A stretch of 36,798 nt of DNA from an uncultured Bacilli bacterium (GTDB lineage: Bacteria; Bacillota_I; Bacilli_A; RF39; UBA660), in NCBI GenBank assembly GCA_944371905.1, contig CALVYA010000012.1:1-36798 (forward strand). Reading direction: 5' to 3'. How positions within the stretch are numbered: the stretch's first letter is position 1; every line of letters starts with the position of its first letter. The position numbers and the translations under genes were made by a program. This document shows positions 1 to 7,505 of the stretch, in pieces. The notes under the pieces are model-generated. The model saw only the letters and a list, made by a program, of their open reading frames with translations, had not been told where the DNA came from and did no database searches.

Positions 1-28
1 CCTTACAAATTTATTATAATATATTTTC

Positions 29-74
29 GAAAATAATAAAAGACTATTAACAAATTTTACTTTGTCAACAGTCT
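29..74 (-). terminator. Hairpin terminator, minus strand
   Basis: Arms at 41-54 and 61-74. Read on the minus strand, the 14-bp stem (AGACTGTTGACAAA against TTTGTTAATAGTCT) is continuous with two G-U pairs, and it is followed by TTTTATTATTTT. On the plus strand the same two positions would be A-C mismatches, so the signal points to minus-strand transcription. No minus-strand gene lies between it and tRNA-Ser at 1560. Confidence 0.6.
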
Positions 75-76
75 GA

Positions 77-105
77 AAAAATAATGTATAGTTTACATTA
101 TTTTT
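77..105. terminator. Perfect 12-bp hairpin terminator
   Basis: AAAAATAATGTA (77-88), a 5-base loop, then the exact complement (94-105), followed by TCTTTT on the plus strand. The A/T-rich arms provide a U-tract in either direction, so it may act both ways. It separates whatever lies left of the window from the zinc-ribbon gene. Confidence 0.6.
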
Positions 106-116
106 CTTTTATTTAA

Positions 117-145
117 TTGAATTTTAAAAGATAATATTTTATACT
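117..145 (+). promoter_or_regulatory. Promoter of zinc-ribbon gene
   Basis: TTGAAT at 117-122 and TATACT at 140-145 with a 17-base spacer, about 25 bases before the start codon of the small membrane protein. Good sigma-A spacing, with one mismatch in the -10 box and two in the -35 box. Confidence 0.5.
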
Positions 146-170
146 CATACTATGATATGGTAGGTGTGTT

Positions 171-464
171 ATGATTAAATATTTTTTCTTTTTATTATTT
201 ATTTTATTTTTTTGTTTTTTAATATCTCCAAGTTTGGGAGTTTTTATGGTTATTATCTTAATAATATTTATACCTATAATTAAGTTCTTTTCAAATTTAG
301 AAGATAAAAGAGATGGAAAACGTATAGGACGTATTAATTATTATGCTGATGAAGAATATTCTAATTTATTGGATAAAAATATTACTTATTGTTCTAATTG
401 TGGTAATCAACTTTATCCTGATGATCGTTTTTGTAGTAAATGTGGAAAAGCACTTAATAATTAA
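171..464 (+). CDS. Small membrane protein with C-terminal zinc ribbon
   Basis: A 97-residue protein. Residues 1-40 are almost entirely hydrophobic (two close membrane segments or one long hairpin). They are followed by a charged linker and a C-terminal zinc ribbon with two CxxC pairs, CSNCG near residue 74 and CSKCG near 89, typical of the short zinc-ribbon modules found on membrane proteins of Firmicutes. The ATG has GGTAGGTG four bases upstream. The gene has its own promoter and a terminator that overlaps its stop codon, so it is monocistronic. It lies just upstream of the recombinase and may be cargo of the same integrated element. Function unknown; the zinc ribbon may bind protein or nucleic acid. 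Confidence 0.75.
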   Translation: MIKYFFFLLFILFFCFLISPSLGVFMVIILIIFIPIIKFFSNLEDKRDGKRIGRINYYADEEYSNLLDKNITYCSNCGNQLYPDDRFCSKCGKALNN

Positions 465-480
465 GTGTTTTTTTATTTTA
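450..480 (+). terminator. Rho-independent terminator after zinc-ribbon gene
   Basis: CACTTAA (451-457), loop TAA, TTAAGTG (461-467), then a run of seven or more T. The stem includes the stop codon of the gene. Confidence 0.75.
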
Positions 481-532
481 ATATTATATATTTTTATGTT
501 ATATTAAATTAGAGGTGGTTTATGATTAAAAT

Positions 533-560
533 TTGACAAAAATTAGAAAATATTTATAAT
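533..560 (+). promoter_or_regulatory. Promoter of recombinase gene
   Basis: Consensus TTGACA at 533-538 and TATAAT at 555-560 with a 16-base spacer. Transcription would start near 567, leaving a leader of only about 13 bases before the ATG at 580. A separate Shine-Dalgarno-like AGAGGTGG before an ATG at 522 leads only to a five-codon frame (MIKI, stop). Confidence 0.65.
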
Positions 561-579
561 ACTCCTCGAGGTGAGGAAA

Positions 580-1551
580 ATGAGCTTTGAGGAAGCTTAT
601 GAAAATTATTTACAATATGTTTCTAAACGACATAAAAAACAAGGTTTAGTTGCTCTGACCAGCAATTTTAATTCTAAAATTATACCATTTTTTAGGGGAA
701 AGAATATTTATGAATTATCTAAAAGCGATTTATTAGATTGGCAAAATTATATTTATGATTTTAATTTTAAGAATAGTTATAATGATAGACTTTTAATTAA
801 TTTGCGTTGTTTTTTAAAATTTTGTCATAATTACTATGATTTATCAGAAAATTTATATTTAAGTTTAGAACCTTTTGTTAAAAAATTTGAAGAAAAGAAA
901 GTTGATTTTTATTCTTTACAAGAATTTAATAGATTTATTAAATTTGTTGATAATGAAGTATATAAACAATTTTTTATATTTATGTTTTTCTGTGGTACAA
1001 GACCTGGAGAAACTTTTGGACTTAGATTTTGTGATCTTGAAGATAATATTATTCATGTTAGACATACACTTACTACAAAAGGTGGTCGTGTATTAGATTC
1101 TCCAAAAAATCAAACATCTTTTAGGGATATTAAAATTGATAATAAACTAAAAAAAGATTTATTAAAACTTAAAAAGTATTATTACAGCAAATATAAAGTG
1201 TCAGATAATAATTTGTTTATATTTGGTGGTATTAAACCTTTATCTCCTACTACTTGTAATAGACGAAAGAAAAAAGCTTGTGAATTGGCAAATTTAAGAC
1301 CTATAACATTACATCAATTTAGGCATAGTCATGCAACTTTGTTATTAAGTAATGGAATTATGATTAATGAAGTATCTAGGCGATTAGGTCATTCTAAAAC
1401 AAGTACTACATTGAATGTTTATTGTCATACGTCTTTACATCAAGAAAAAAAGAGTATCAATACTCTTAATTTCTTAAGATTTAATATATTTGCTCTGACC
1501 AGCAATTTTAATATAATTAAATCTATATTTAAACATTTTTTTAATGTTTAA
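580..1551 (+). CDS. Tyrosine recombinase (integrase)
   Basis: A site-specific recombinase of the phage/ICE integrase family that cuts and joins DNA through a covalent tyrosine intermediate. An N-terminal SAM-like core-binding domain (about residues 5-105, counted from a possible GTG start at 571) precedes the catalytic domain. Catalytic residues are visible: Arg in GTRPGE (144), His and Arg in HQFRHSH (248, 251), His in LGHS (274) and the nucleophile Tyr in NVYCH (284). There is no arm-binding domain at the N terminus. The ATG at 580 is preferred because GAGGTG sits 6 bases before it; the GTG at 571 lies inside that Shine-Dalgarno. The gene runs toward the 3' end of tRNA-Ser and stops 8 bases from it, the classic layout of an integrated element with attB in a tRNA. 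About 40 residues follow the catalytic Tyr. A stretch of seven residues (ALTSNFN) occurs both near the N terminus and near the C terminus because of the 23-bp DNA repeat. Confidence 0.9.
   Translation: MSFEEAYENYLQYVSKRHKKQGLVALTSNFNSKIIPFFRGKNIYELSKSDLLDWQNYIYDFNFKNSYNDRLLINLRCFLKFCHNYYDLSENLYLSLEPFVKKFEEKKVDFYSLQEFNRFIKFVDNEVYKQFFIFMFFCGTRPGETFGLRFCDLEDNIIHVRHTLTTKGGRVLDSPKNQTSFRDIKIDNKLKKDLLKLKKYYYSKYKVSDNNLFIFGGIKPLSPTTCNRRKKKACELANLRPITLHQFRHSHATLLLSNGIMINEVSRRLGHSKTSTTLNVYCHTSLHQEKKSINTLNFLRFNIFALTSNFNIIKSIFKHFFNV
650..672 (+). repeat. 23-bp direct repeat, copy 1 (in recombinase N-terminal region)
   Basis: Begins TTGCTCTGACCAGCAA and ends ATTTTAAT; identical to 1490-1512, exactly 840 bases (280 codons) apart and in the same reading frame. 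The first 16 bases form an inverted repeat, TTGCT / AGCAA around a 6-base centre, as expected of a tyrosine-recombinase core site. Confidence 0.85.
1490..1512 (+). repeat. 23-bp direct repeat, copy 2 (in recombinase C-terminal region)
   Basis: Exact copy of 650-672, 840 bases downstream, in the same orientation and reading frame. It lies past the catalytic tyrosine codon, in the tail of the gene and 48 bases before the tRNA-Ser 3' end. Confidence 0.85.
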
Positions 1552-1559
1552 AACTAAAA

Positions 1560-1650
1560 TGGCGGAGACGGAGGGATTTGAACCCTCGCACCAGTTACCC
1601 GATCTACACCCTTAGCAGGGGCGCCTCTTCAGCCTCTTGAGTACGTCTCC
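1560..1650 (-). tRNA. tRNA-Ser (anticodon GCU)
   Basis: A 91-base class II tRNA with a long variable arm and an encoded CCA end. The acceptor stem pairs GGAGACG with CGTCTCC, the discriminator base is G, the T loop is TTCGAAT, and the anticodon loop CTGCTAA reads AGY serine codons. Its 3' end faces the 3' end of the recombinase gene, making it the likely integration target. No hairpin terminator follows directly, so its transcript probably runs antisense into the recombinase gene. Confidence 0.95.
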
Positions 1651-1673
1651 ATAACCAACGGTTGACATAAAAC

Positions 1674-1703
1674 ATTATACATGAATTTTATTATAATAGT
1701 CAA
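1674..1703 (-). promoter_or_regulatory. Promoter of tRNA-Ser
   Basis: On the minus strand TTGACT (1703-1698) and TATAAT (1679-1674) with an 18-base spacer, ending 23 bases before the mature tRNA 5' end. The -35 box overlaps the TGA stop codon of the Tam41-like gene. Confidence 0.6.
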
Positions 1704-2626
1704 CCTTTTATTGATAAACTTTTAACCTTTTTCATAACTTTAGGAACTGCATACTTTACTGATCTAGTAATTCCATTAGTTTTAATTCCTTTAATTGTTT
1801 GTTCTTTACTTTCTTTTCCATTCATATTAGTTAAATATGTGATAATCATTTGTCTTATTTCTTCTAGATCCTTTTTATTACAATTTTTCGAATTTAAATA
1901 CTCTAATAATGAATATGGTAAATTAGGTATATTATCTAATAGTTCATTCTCATTTTTTGATATTTTTCCAAAAGCATCAGTACTAAAAAAAGGACTAGAA
2001 ATCCCATAGGTTTCCATAAAGAAATCAATATTTCCTCCGACAATATTACGAACTTTATATGGGTTTTCTGCTAGTTTCATTCTTTTATCTCCCATGTAAG
2101 ATAAATTGCACAAAGCTTCATAAACATCTACTAAAGAATTTTTATGATCTTCCAAAGTTAATAATGCCGTATATAATCCATTTCTCCTATTTCTTTCAAT
2201 TACCCTATCAATTGTTATGTTACTTTTAATAGGAAAAATTGGTTTGTGAAATCTTCCTGTTACAAAAAAACTATTCCATGTATTAAGAGATTTTAAAAAA
2301 TCATAATATTCTATAACTCCATATTTAAAAATAGCATTATTCTCTTTAATATTAGATTGAAAAGTCATACCAGTAGAACCTTTGATACTTTCTATTTTAT
2401 CTCCAGTTAAAAATACTTTAGATAAAAACGAGTAATCTTCTGGATTAATAAGAGAATTTAACTTATGCCAACGTCTCATGTCATCCACAATAAAAATAAT
2501 ATCATATTGTGCTTTGGTATTTTCATCATACCCTAACTGAGTGAAAATTTTTGAACCGTACCCAAATGCCCCTACACATTTGGGACGATGATATACAAAT
2601 CTTTTTAAAATCTCTTCTTTATCCAT
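1700..2626 (-). CDS. Tam41-type phosphatidate cytidylyltransferase (CDP-DAG synthase)
   Basis: A 308-residue protein resembling mitochondrial Tam41/Mmp37, which makes CDP-diacylglycerol from phosphatidate and CTP for cardiolipin and phosphatidylglycerol synthesis. Visible family marks: GAFGYGSKIF (19-28) holding the nucleotidyltransferase glycine-serine, YDIIFIVDD (41-49) with the acidic metal-binding residues, WHKLN then NPEDYSFL (53-68), KYGVI near 102, and GRFHKPI near 145. There are no strongly hydrophobic segments, so it would be a peripheral membrane enzyme, unlike the polytopic CdsA. Start supported by AGGTGG six bases before the ATG. It lies 50 bases downstream of the choloylglycine hydrolase gene on the same strand and may be co-transcribed. 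It ends in TGA. The family assignment rests on several motifs in the right order; enzymatic activity is inferred. Confidence 0.8.
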   Translation of the reverse strand: MDKEEILKRFVYHRPKCVGAFGYGSKIFTQLGYDENTKAQYDIIFIVDDMRRWHKLNSLINPEDYSFLSKVFLTGDKIESIKGSTGMTFQSNIKENNAIFKYGVIEYYDFLKSLNTWNSFFVTGRFHKPIFPIKSNITIDRVIERNRRNGLYTALLTLEDHKNSLVDVYEALCNLSYMGDKRMKLAENPYKVRNIVGGNIDFFMETYGISSPFFSTDAFGKISKNENELLDNIPNLPYSLLEYLNSKNCNKKDLEEIRQMIITYLTNMNGKESKEQTIKGIKTNGITRSVKYAVPKVMKKVKSLSIKG

Positions 2627-2676
2627 CCTAAACCACCTGTTCTCTATTATATTACATCTTTTTTCAAAATTAAAGA

Positions 2677-3648
2677 TTAAATATAATTTATATTCTGTTT
2701 TTCATTAAGTTCATAAATACTTAATTGATTGCTATTCATATTTTGTTCTTTTAATTTAATTGCTGTGATTTGATTGTTATTATATGTTTTATAGTAATAT
2801 ATTCCTTTCGTTATATTTATACAACAAGAATAAGTTGTCATATCATAATTTCCTTCTTTTGTGATGACACTTCCTTTGATCATACTAACCGAATCTAGAA
2901 TATGAAAAAATTGAGTAATTGAACTTTCTTCATCAACATCAGTTAGAGAATTCCATTTATTAAATGCCGCTCTAATAAATCGAGAGGAAGAAGAATTATC
3001 TCCAGGTAAACCAATAGCGCCCATTCCTTGACTATAAGGTGCAAGAGATAGTTTATTAGAAAAGTGGTTATCTATAGGACCAGTAGTAAGATTCAAATAA
3101 TTATGAATGTGCATTAAGTGATAAGAAAACGGTGGATTATTAGTTAAAACACCAATAGGATTCGAATATATTTTAATTCCTTCTTCCATAGGTTCTATTA
3201 CAATACAATCTTTATCATCACTAATCATCCAGTGTAAAGGTGCTAATGGCAGATCACTATGAAAAGGAATATTAATAATATTAATATCATAAATCACATT
3301 AGTTAATTCTTTAATAGTAGCAAAATTACCTAAAATCCAAGGTATCAATTCAAAAGGAGTAATATTTATCTTATCCTTTTCGTTTTCTTTGTAATAGGCA
3401 TTATTAGGAAAATATAGTCCTGCTATCGATAGTCCTTTTTCATTAGAAGCTTCCGCATATAAAGGATAAGCATCAACAACAGTGGCCATACCAATCATTG
3501 CATATTTCGTTGCAAATTTATTGCCATTTTTTAATTTAAATTCATAATTCCTAGGAGTAATTACTACCTTCTCTTGAAATCGATAGTCTAAATCCAAATT
3601 ACGTCCAAAATAGCAATCTTTAGTTTTTAAATTAATACATGTACACAT
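2677..3648 (-). CDS. Choloylglycine hydrolase family enzyme (bile salt hydrolase / penicillin V acylase type)
   Basis: An Ntn-type linear amide C-N hydrolase of 323 residues, the usual family length; bile salt hydrolases remove glycine or taurine from conjugated bile acids. The start is placed at the ATG giving MCTC because Cys2 must become the N-terminal nucleophile, and AAAGGA lies 8 bases upstream; a longer frame to 3672 would bury the cysteine. Other active-site marks are GRNLDLD (Arg16, Asp19), SNEKGLSIAG, the Asn pair in VLTNNP, and LPGDNSSSSRF with the conserved Arg. No signal peptide is seen, consistent with the cytoplasmic bile salt hydrolases of Gram-positives. The sequence alone does not separate bile-salt from penicillin-V preference, although NEKG resembles bile salt hydrolases. 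It suggests a gut habitat. Confidence 0.88.
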   Translation of the reverse strand: MCTCINLKTKDCYFGRNLDLDYRFQEKVVITPRNYEFKLKNGNKFATKYAMIGMATVVDAYPLYAEASNEKGLSIAGLYFPNNAYYKENEKDKINITPFELIPWILGNFATIKELTNVIYDINIINIPFHSDLPLAPLHWMISDDKDCIVIEPMEEGIKIYSNPIGVLTNNPPFSYHLMHIHNYLNLTTGPIDNHFSNKLSLAPYSQGMGAIGLPGDNSSSSRFIRAAFNKWNSLTDVDEESSITQFFHILDSVSMIKGSVITKEGNYDMTTYSCCINITKGIYYYKTYNNNQITAIKLKEQNMNSNQLSIYELNEKQNINYI

Positions 3649-3739
3649 ATCATTTTCCTTTCTATTCTTCATAAGTTAGTATGTAAAAACTACTTTAACT
3701 TATACTACCTAACCATATTCATCAACCAACAAATAATTT

Positions 3740-3771
3740 TAAAAAAACTCAAATCTTTTTTGATTCGAGTT
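3740..3771 (-). terminator. Terminator of tRNA-Lys
   Basis: On the minus strand AACTCGAATC (3771-3762), loop of six A, GATTTGAGTT (3755-3746), then a T run. One G-U pair, fully paired only on the minus strand, just downstream of the tRNA 3' end. Confidence 0.75.
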
Positions 3772-3782
3772 TATTAACAACA

Positions 3783-3858
3783 TGGTGTCCCGTTAGGGAT
3801 TCGAACCCTAGACCCACTGATTAAGAGTCAGTTGCTCTACCAACTGAGCTAACGAGAC
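3783..3858 (-). tRNA. tRNA-Lys (anticodon CUU)
   Basis: A 76-base tRNA with encoded CCA. Acceptor stem GTCTCGT / ACGGGAC, D arm GCTCAGTTGGTAGAGC, anticodon stem ACTGA / TCAGT around loop CTCTTAA, T arm TAGGG-TTCGAAT-CCCTA. It reads AAG; a separate UUU isoacceptor would be expected elsewhere in the genome. Confidence 0.95.
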
Positions 3859-3878
3859 AAATTTCTTAATGCTCTTTG

Positions 3879-3906
3879 ATTATACCATATTTTTTAGAAT
3901 TTTGAA
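3879..3906 (-). promoter_or_regulatory. Promoter of tRNA-Lys
   Basis: Minus strand TTCAAA (3906-3901) and TATAAT (3884-3879), 16-base spacer, about 20 bases before the mature tRNA 5' end. The -35 box is weak. Confidence 0.45.
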
Positions 3907-3950
3907 TACCTAAATTCAATTTTGTAAAAAATCTTTTTAATTTTTCGGAA

Positions 3951-4092
3951 ATACCGACCAATTACATTTTTTAATAAGATGACAAATAAAAGATTAAAAA
4001 AATGGCAAAAATATAAAAGGTTATATGATGAAGTCGGTATAAAAACCAACTTCATCAATGCCCTGAAGAATAACTATTGTCTATAGTTATTC
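3951..4092. other. Cluster of inverted repeats after the ABC permease gene
   Basis: Three nested or adjacent inverted repeats fill the space after the permease stop codon. A perfect 10-bp stem lies at 4068-4077 / 4083-4092. A 12-bp stem with one mismatch lies at 4027-4038 / 4045-4056. A distant 8-bp pair, ATACCGAC at 3951 and GTCGGTAT at 4033, is also present. None has a clean T run, so ordinary termination is only partly explained. It may be a tandem terminator or a structured 3' UTR. Confidence 0.4.
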
Positions 4093-4098
4093 CAAATT

Positions 4099-6744
4099 TT
4101 ATATATTTTCTTCTCTAATAGCATCTAAAATATTTTCCTTTTTTATTTTACTAGTGGAATACACCATAGTAATGAAAGTAATGATAAATACTCCTAAAAT
4201 ACAAACAATTAATGGTGTAACAGGAATAAAATTTTCAAATACTACTACATTATTAAATGCTCGCTTAATAAAGAGAATAACAACTAGTGAAATAGGAATA
4301 CCTATTATCAGTGATTTTAATCCATATAATAAACTTTCATACCTTATCATTTTATTGAATCCTTTCGGAGTAAGCCCTATACTTCTTAATACTGCAAATT
4401 CTTTTCTTCTTAAAGCAATGGAGGTATTAATTGTATTAAATACACTAGTAACTCCAATTAAAGTAACTAAAGTAATAAAACCATATAATAATATACTAAT
4501 AAACAAAATATAATTTCTATCTTGTTGCTCTATCGCTTTTACATTAAATACAGAATAATTATCTTTATTTTCATTGATATCTATAGCTTCTTTGATTTCT
4601 TCATCTGTCTTAAACGCGTCTTTAGCTGTAATATTAATAGTAGGGAAAATGTTGGTATGAGAAGTTTTTTCTAGTTCTACTTTAGGATATAATTCTTGTA
4701 ATAAAGGATACATTTCTTCAGATATAATAAACTTTCCTCCAGCATCCATTAATTTAGGAGATTTATCAACGTATATAATAGGAATTTGAAAAGTTTTTTC
4801 TAAATATTCGGACTCTTCTATCATATCCGTTCTCTTACTATATGATCTAAAAGTGAAATTTATCTTGCTATATTTCTCATCTAACCAATGATATTCATAT
4901 ACTTTTGCATTATCATAATCGATATACCGATAATTATTATTACATATCATCACTAATTGATTCTTACTATACTCTAAGCCTAAATCATCCATATACTCCT
5001 TATATTCATCACTAGGTAAGATTAATAGATCAAATCCTAAAGATGGTAACCCAGAATTATCTACATAATAGGAATTATATTTACGATAGTCATTACTATA
5101 AGGGGGATCCCATAATATTTCTTTAGCTTCCATATACCCTATTTCTGTATTAATAACTTCATTCATATAATAACTAGATGATAATTCACTAATAGAATCA
5201 ATCTCTTTTAATTTAGATAATACCTCCTTATATTCCTCTAAAGACTCCACTCCGTATGGAAATTCAACATAGATATCTGCTTCATGCGGATCATAAAAAC
5301 TAGTACTACTTTTAATCCCATACTCTAAGAAAGCACTAAAGGATAAAAATAAAACAATACTTACAATTAAACTTAAAATAGTAATGCGATATTTCTTTTT
5401 ATTACGCTTCATATTTTTTAAAGCTAGTTCGCCTTCTATTCCAAATACCTTCTTAACCCAATAATTTGTTTTCACTTGTTTTCTACTAACTTTGATATCA
5501 TCATTTAATCTTATTGCTTCTACAGGTGATATTTTGGATGCTCTTCTCGATGGTAATATCGCAGATATTAAAACAGTAAATACCATATATATAATTGGCA
5601 AAATTATATACATAGGAATAATAATTAATTGCACCTTTGGATCCATCGTTGGAAATAGTAAATTAATAATTTGTACTACTACCCATATTCCAAAGATTCC
5701 TGATAATATTCCTAAAGGTATACCAATACAAGAAACTATTAATACTTCAAAGAAAACAGTCTTTCTAAGTTGCTTTTTAGTAGCACCAATACTAGAAAAT
5801 AGGCCAAACTGTTTCTTTCGCTCCATTACGGATATAGCAAAAGAATTATATACTACGATAGCACACCCAATCATAACCAATGCTAAAACAATAATAACAA
5901 TAGATAAAATCATATTATTAATAGATGAGTAACTACCTTCACCATAATAAGATAGTAATGAATCATTGTAATTTACTTCTGGATAATAACTACTATACTC
6001 ATCCGTATATTTTTCTAGACCAATAGCATTAGCTATTTTCTCTGTTTTTTCTTTTGTGTTTTTTGGACTTTTATAAGTAATTTTCACATCAAGCAAAACA
6101 TTATCCAAGTCATCACTAAAAGTGAAAACAGTATAACCAGGAGCTGAATAAGGTTCATCATTACTTCGTTCCATAATTCCTACTATTGTATACTCTTTTT
6201 CATACTTTGGTGTAAAAGTCTCCTCTTCTGTATAAGGATTATTTTGATTAAGTAACTCTCCTTCGATAGATCTAGTTCCTATTTGAAGTGTAATTTTATC
6301 ACCTATATGATACTTTACTCCTCCATTACTAGAAATGTGTGAACTTATTAGGATTTCAGAGTCATCGACTGGGATTCTTCCTTTGATTAAGTTGCTATTT
6401 TCTAAATAAGCTTTATCTGCACCAACAATGTATAAATAAGGTTTATAATTATTGATACTATTTTCTAATATAGCATACCCTATTTCATAAGAAATACTAT
6501 ATTCTTCTATATCAGAATTATTTTTAATATATTTTATTTTATCACTAGGAATATCTTCTAAGATAACATGATGAGAACCATCATTGCTTTTAGTGTTTTC
6601 AATCATATAACCAATAAAAGTGGAAGCTATAGTACCTATTCCCACCATTAAAGCTGTAGATAATAATATACCTACAATAGTTACAATAGTTCTTTTTTTA
6701 TTCATCAATAAATGTTTCATCGTTAGTCTATTTAAAATATTCAT
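4099..6744 (-). CDS. FtsX-like ABC transporter permease
   Basis: An 881-residue permease with a duplicated FtsX/MacB-type architecture. There is one membrane segment near residue 20-45 and a first extracytoplasmic domain to about 270. Three segments (275-405) follow, with the family motif ERKKQFGLFSSIGATKKQ between them. A second N-terminal segment lies near 455, then a second large outer domain, and three final segments (about 745-870) with RRKEFAVLRSIGLT. Such proteins couple ATP hydrolysis to periplasmic-face movement and often export or sense peptides, lipoproteins or antibiotics. It overlaps the ATPase gene in an ATGA, so the two are translated together. It is the last gene of a unit running regulator, kinase, ATPase, permease. 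The substrate cannot be read from the sequence. Confidence 0.88.
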   Translation of the reverse strand: MNILNRLTMKHLLMNKKRTIVTIVGILLSTALMVGIGTIASTFIGYMIENTKSNDGSHHVILEDIPSDKIKYIKNNSDIEEYSISYEIGYAILENSINNYKPYLYIVGADKAYLENSNLIKGRIPVDDSEILISSHISSNGGVKYHIGDKITLQIGTRSIEGELLNQNNPYTEEETFTPKYEKEYTIVGIMERSNDEPYSAPGYTVFTFSDDLDNVLLDVKITYKSPKNTKEKTEKIANAIGLEKYTDEYSSYYPEVNYNDSLLSYYGEGSYSSINNMILSIVIIVLALVMIGCAIVVYNSFAISVMERKKQFGLFSSIGATKKQLRKTVFFEVLIVSCIGIPLGILSGIFGIWVVVQIINLLFPTMDPKVQLIIIPMYIILPIIYMVFTVLISAILPSRRASKISPVEAIRLNDDIKVSRKQVKTNYWVKKVFGIEGELALKNMKRNKKKYRITILSLIVSIVLFLSFSAFLEYGIKSSTSFYDPHEADIYVEFPYGVESLEEYKEVLSKLKEIDSISELSSSYYMNEVINTEIGYMEAKEILWDPPYSNDYRKYNSYYVDNSGLPSLGFDLLILPSDEYKEYMDDLGLEYSKNQLVMICNNNYRYIDYDNAKVYEYHWLDEKYSKINFTFRSYSKRTDMIEESEYLEKTFQIPIIYVDKSPKLMDAGGKFIISEEMYPLLQELYPKVELEKTSHTNIFPTINITAKDAFKTDEEIKEAIDINENKDNYSVFNVKAIEQQDRNYILFISILLYGFITLVTLIGVTSVFNTINTSIALRRKEFAVLRSIGLTPKGFNKMIRYESLLYGLKSLIIGIPISLVVILFIKRAFNNVVVFENFIPVTPLIVCILGVFIITFITMVYSTSKIKKENILDAIREENI

Positions 6745-7427
6745 GATGCTCTAACCTTCTCATCACTTATAATTTTTCCATCATCGATCGTAATAATTCT
6801 TGATGCATTTAAAGCCAAGTTATGATCATGAGTAATCATAATGATTGTCTGATTGTATTTTTGATTGGATAACTTTAATAATTCAATGATTTCTTTACCA
6901 GATTTAGAATCTAAGTTTCCCGTTGGTTCATCAGCAAGTAATAGGGATGGATGATTCATAAGAGCTCTTCCAATAGATACTCTTTGTTGTTGACCTCCCG
7001 ATAATTCATTAGGTAAATGATTCACTCTATTCTCTAAATTCAATGTCTTAATAATTTCATCTAAATATTTTTCATCCACTTTTTTCTCATCTAACAGAAT
7101 GGGTAATGTAATATTCTCTTTCACATTTAAAATAGGAATTAGATTATAAAACTGATAAATTAATCCTACTTGTCTTCTTCTAAATACTGCTAGACTTTCT
7201 TCATCTAATTTATACACCTCTTCCCCTTCTACAAATACTTTTCCTTTCGTTGGACGATCTACTCCTCCTAAAATATGCAATAATGTACTTTTCCCAGATC
7301 CACTAGTTCCTACTATTGCTACAAATTCACCACGTTCTACACTAAAACTAACATCGTCTAAAGCTTTGACCAAAGTTTCACCCTTACCATAATATTTACT
7401 TAAATGTTCTACTTTTAAAATTTCCAT
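6741..7427 (-). CDS. ABC transporter ATPase (LolD/MacB class)
   Basis: A 228-residue ATPase partnering the FtsX-like permease. Walker A GTSGSGKST, Q-loop region at YQFYNLIPIL, signature LSGGQQQR, Walker B LLLADEPTGNLDS and the H-loop MITHDH are all intact, and the NLDSKSG ending is typical of the LolD/MacB/SalX group. The ATG at 7427 is chosen because AAAGGAGAG lies five bases before it; the frame stays open to 7451 without a better start. It ends in TGA overlapping the permease ATG. It follows the sensor kinase gene after a 76-base gap that holds its own -10 box and a large inverted repeat, so it probably answers to the neighbouring two-component system. Confidence 0.93.
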   Translation of the reverse strand: MEILKVEHLSKYYGKGETLVKALDDVSFSVERGEFVAIVGTSGSGKSTLLHILGGVDRPTKGKVFVEGEEVYKLDEESLAVFRRRQVGLIYQFYNLIPILNVKENITLPILLDEKKVDEKYLDEIIKTLNLENRVNHLPNELSGGQQQRVSIGRALMNHPSLLLADEPTGNLDSKSGKEIIELLKLSNQKYNQTIIMITHDHNLALNASRIITIDDGKIISDEKVRAS

Positions 7428-7449
7428 ATAAACTCTCCTTTCCTTTAGC

Positions 7450-7505
7450 ATTATACTAAATGAATATTACAATAAAGTGACAAAATCGATTACAATTTTG
7501 TCACT
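7450..7505 (-). promoter_or_regulatory. Promoter and inverted-repeat operator before the ABC ATPase
   Basis: A TATAAT box (7455-7450 on the minus strand) with no good -35 is preceded by a perfect 11-bp inverted repeat, AGTGACAAAAT at 7476-7486 and ATTTTGTCACT at 7495-7505, with an 8-base spacer. The repeat is centred about 47 bases before the expected start, where an activator replacing the -35 contact would sit. A 16-base stretch of it matches the region before the response regulator gene at 14 of 16 positions. It overlaps the kinase stop codon. It could also form an RNA hairpin in read-through transcripts. Confidence 0.55.

Noticed and set aside
522..536. Shine-Dalgarno followed by an ATG upstream of the recombinase gene
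   Set aside because: The frame stops after four residues (MIKI) and is out of frame with the recombinase. The promoter mapped at 533-560 lies downstream of it.
4154..5932. Plus-strand open frames of 119 and 146 residues
   Set aside because: They lie opposite the FtsX-like permease, have low-complexity Ile/Thr-rich content and no Shine-Dalgarno, and are shadows of the real gene.
6741..6744. TGA read as tryptophan (code 4), considered because of the extreme AT content
   Set aside because: TGA ends the ABC ATPase, the Tam41-like gene and dnaG at natural family lengths, and tryptophan is encoded by TGG throughout.
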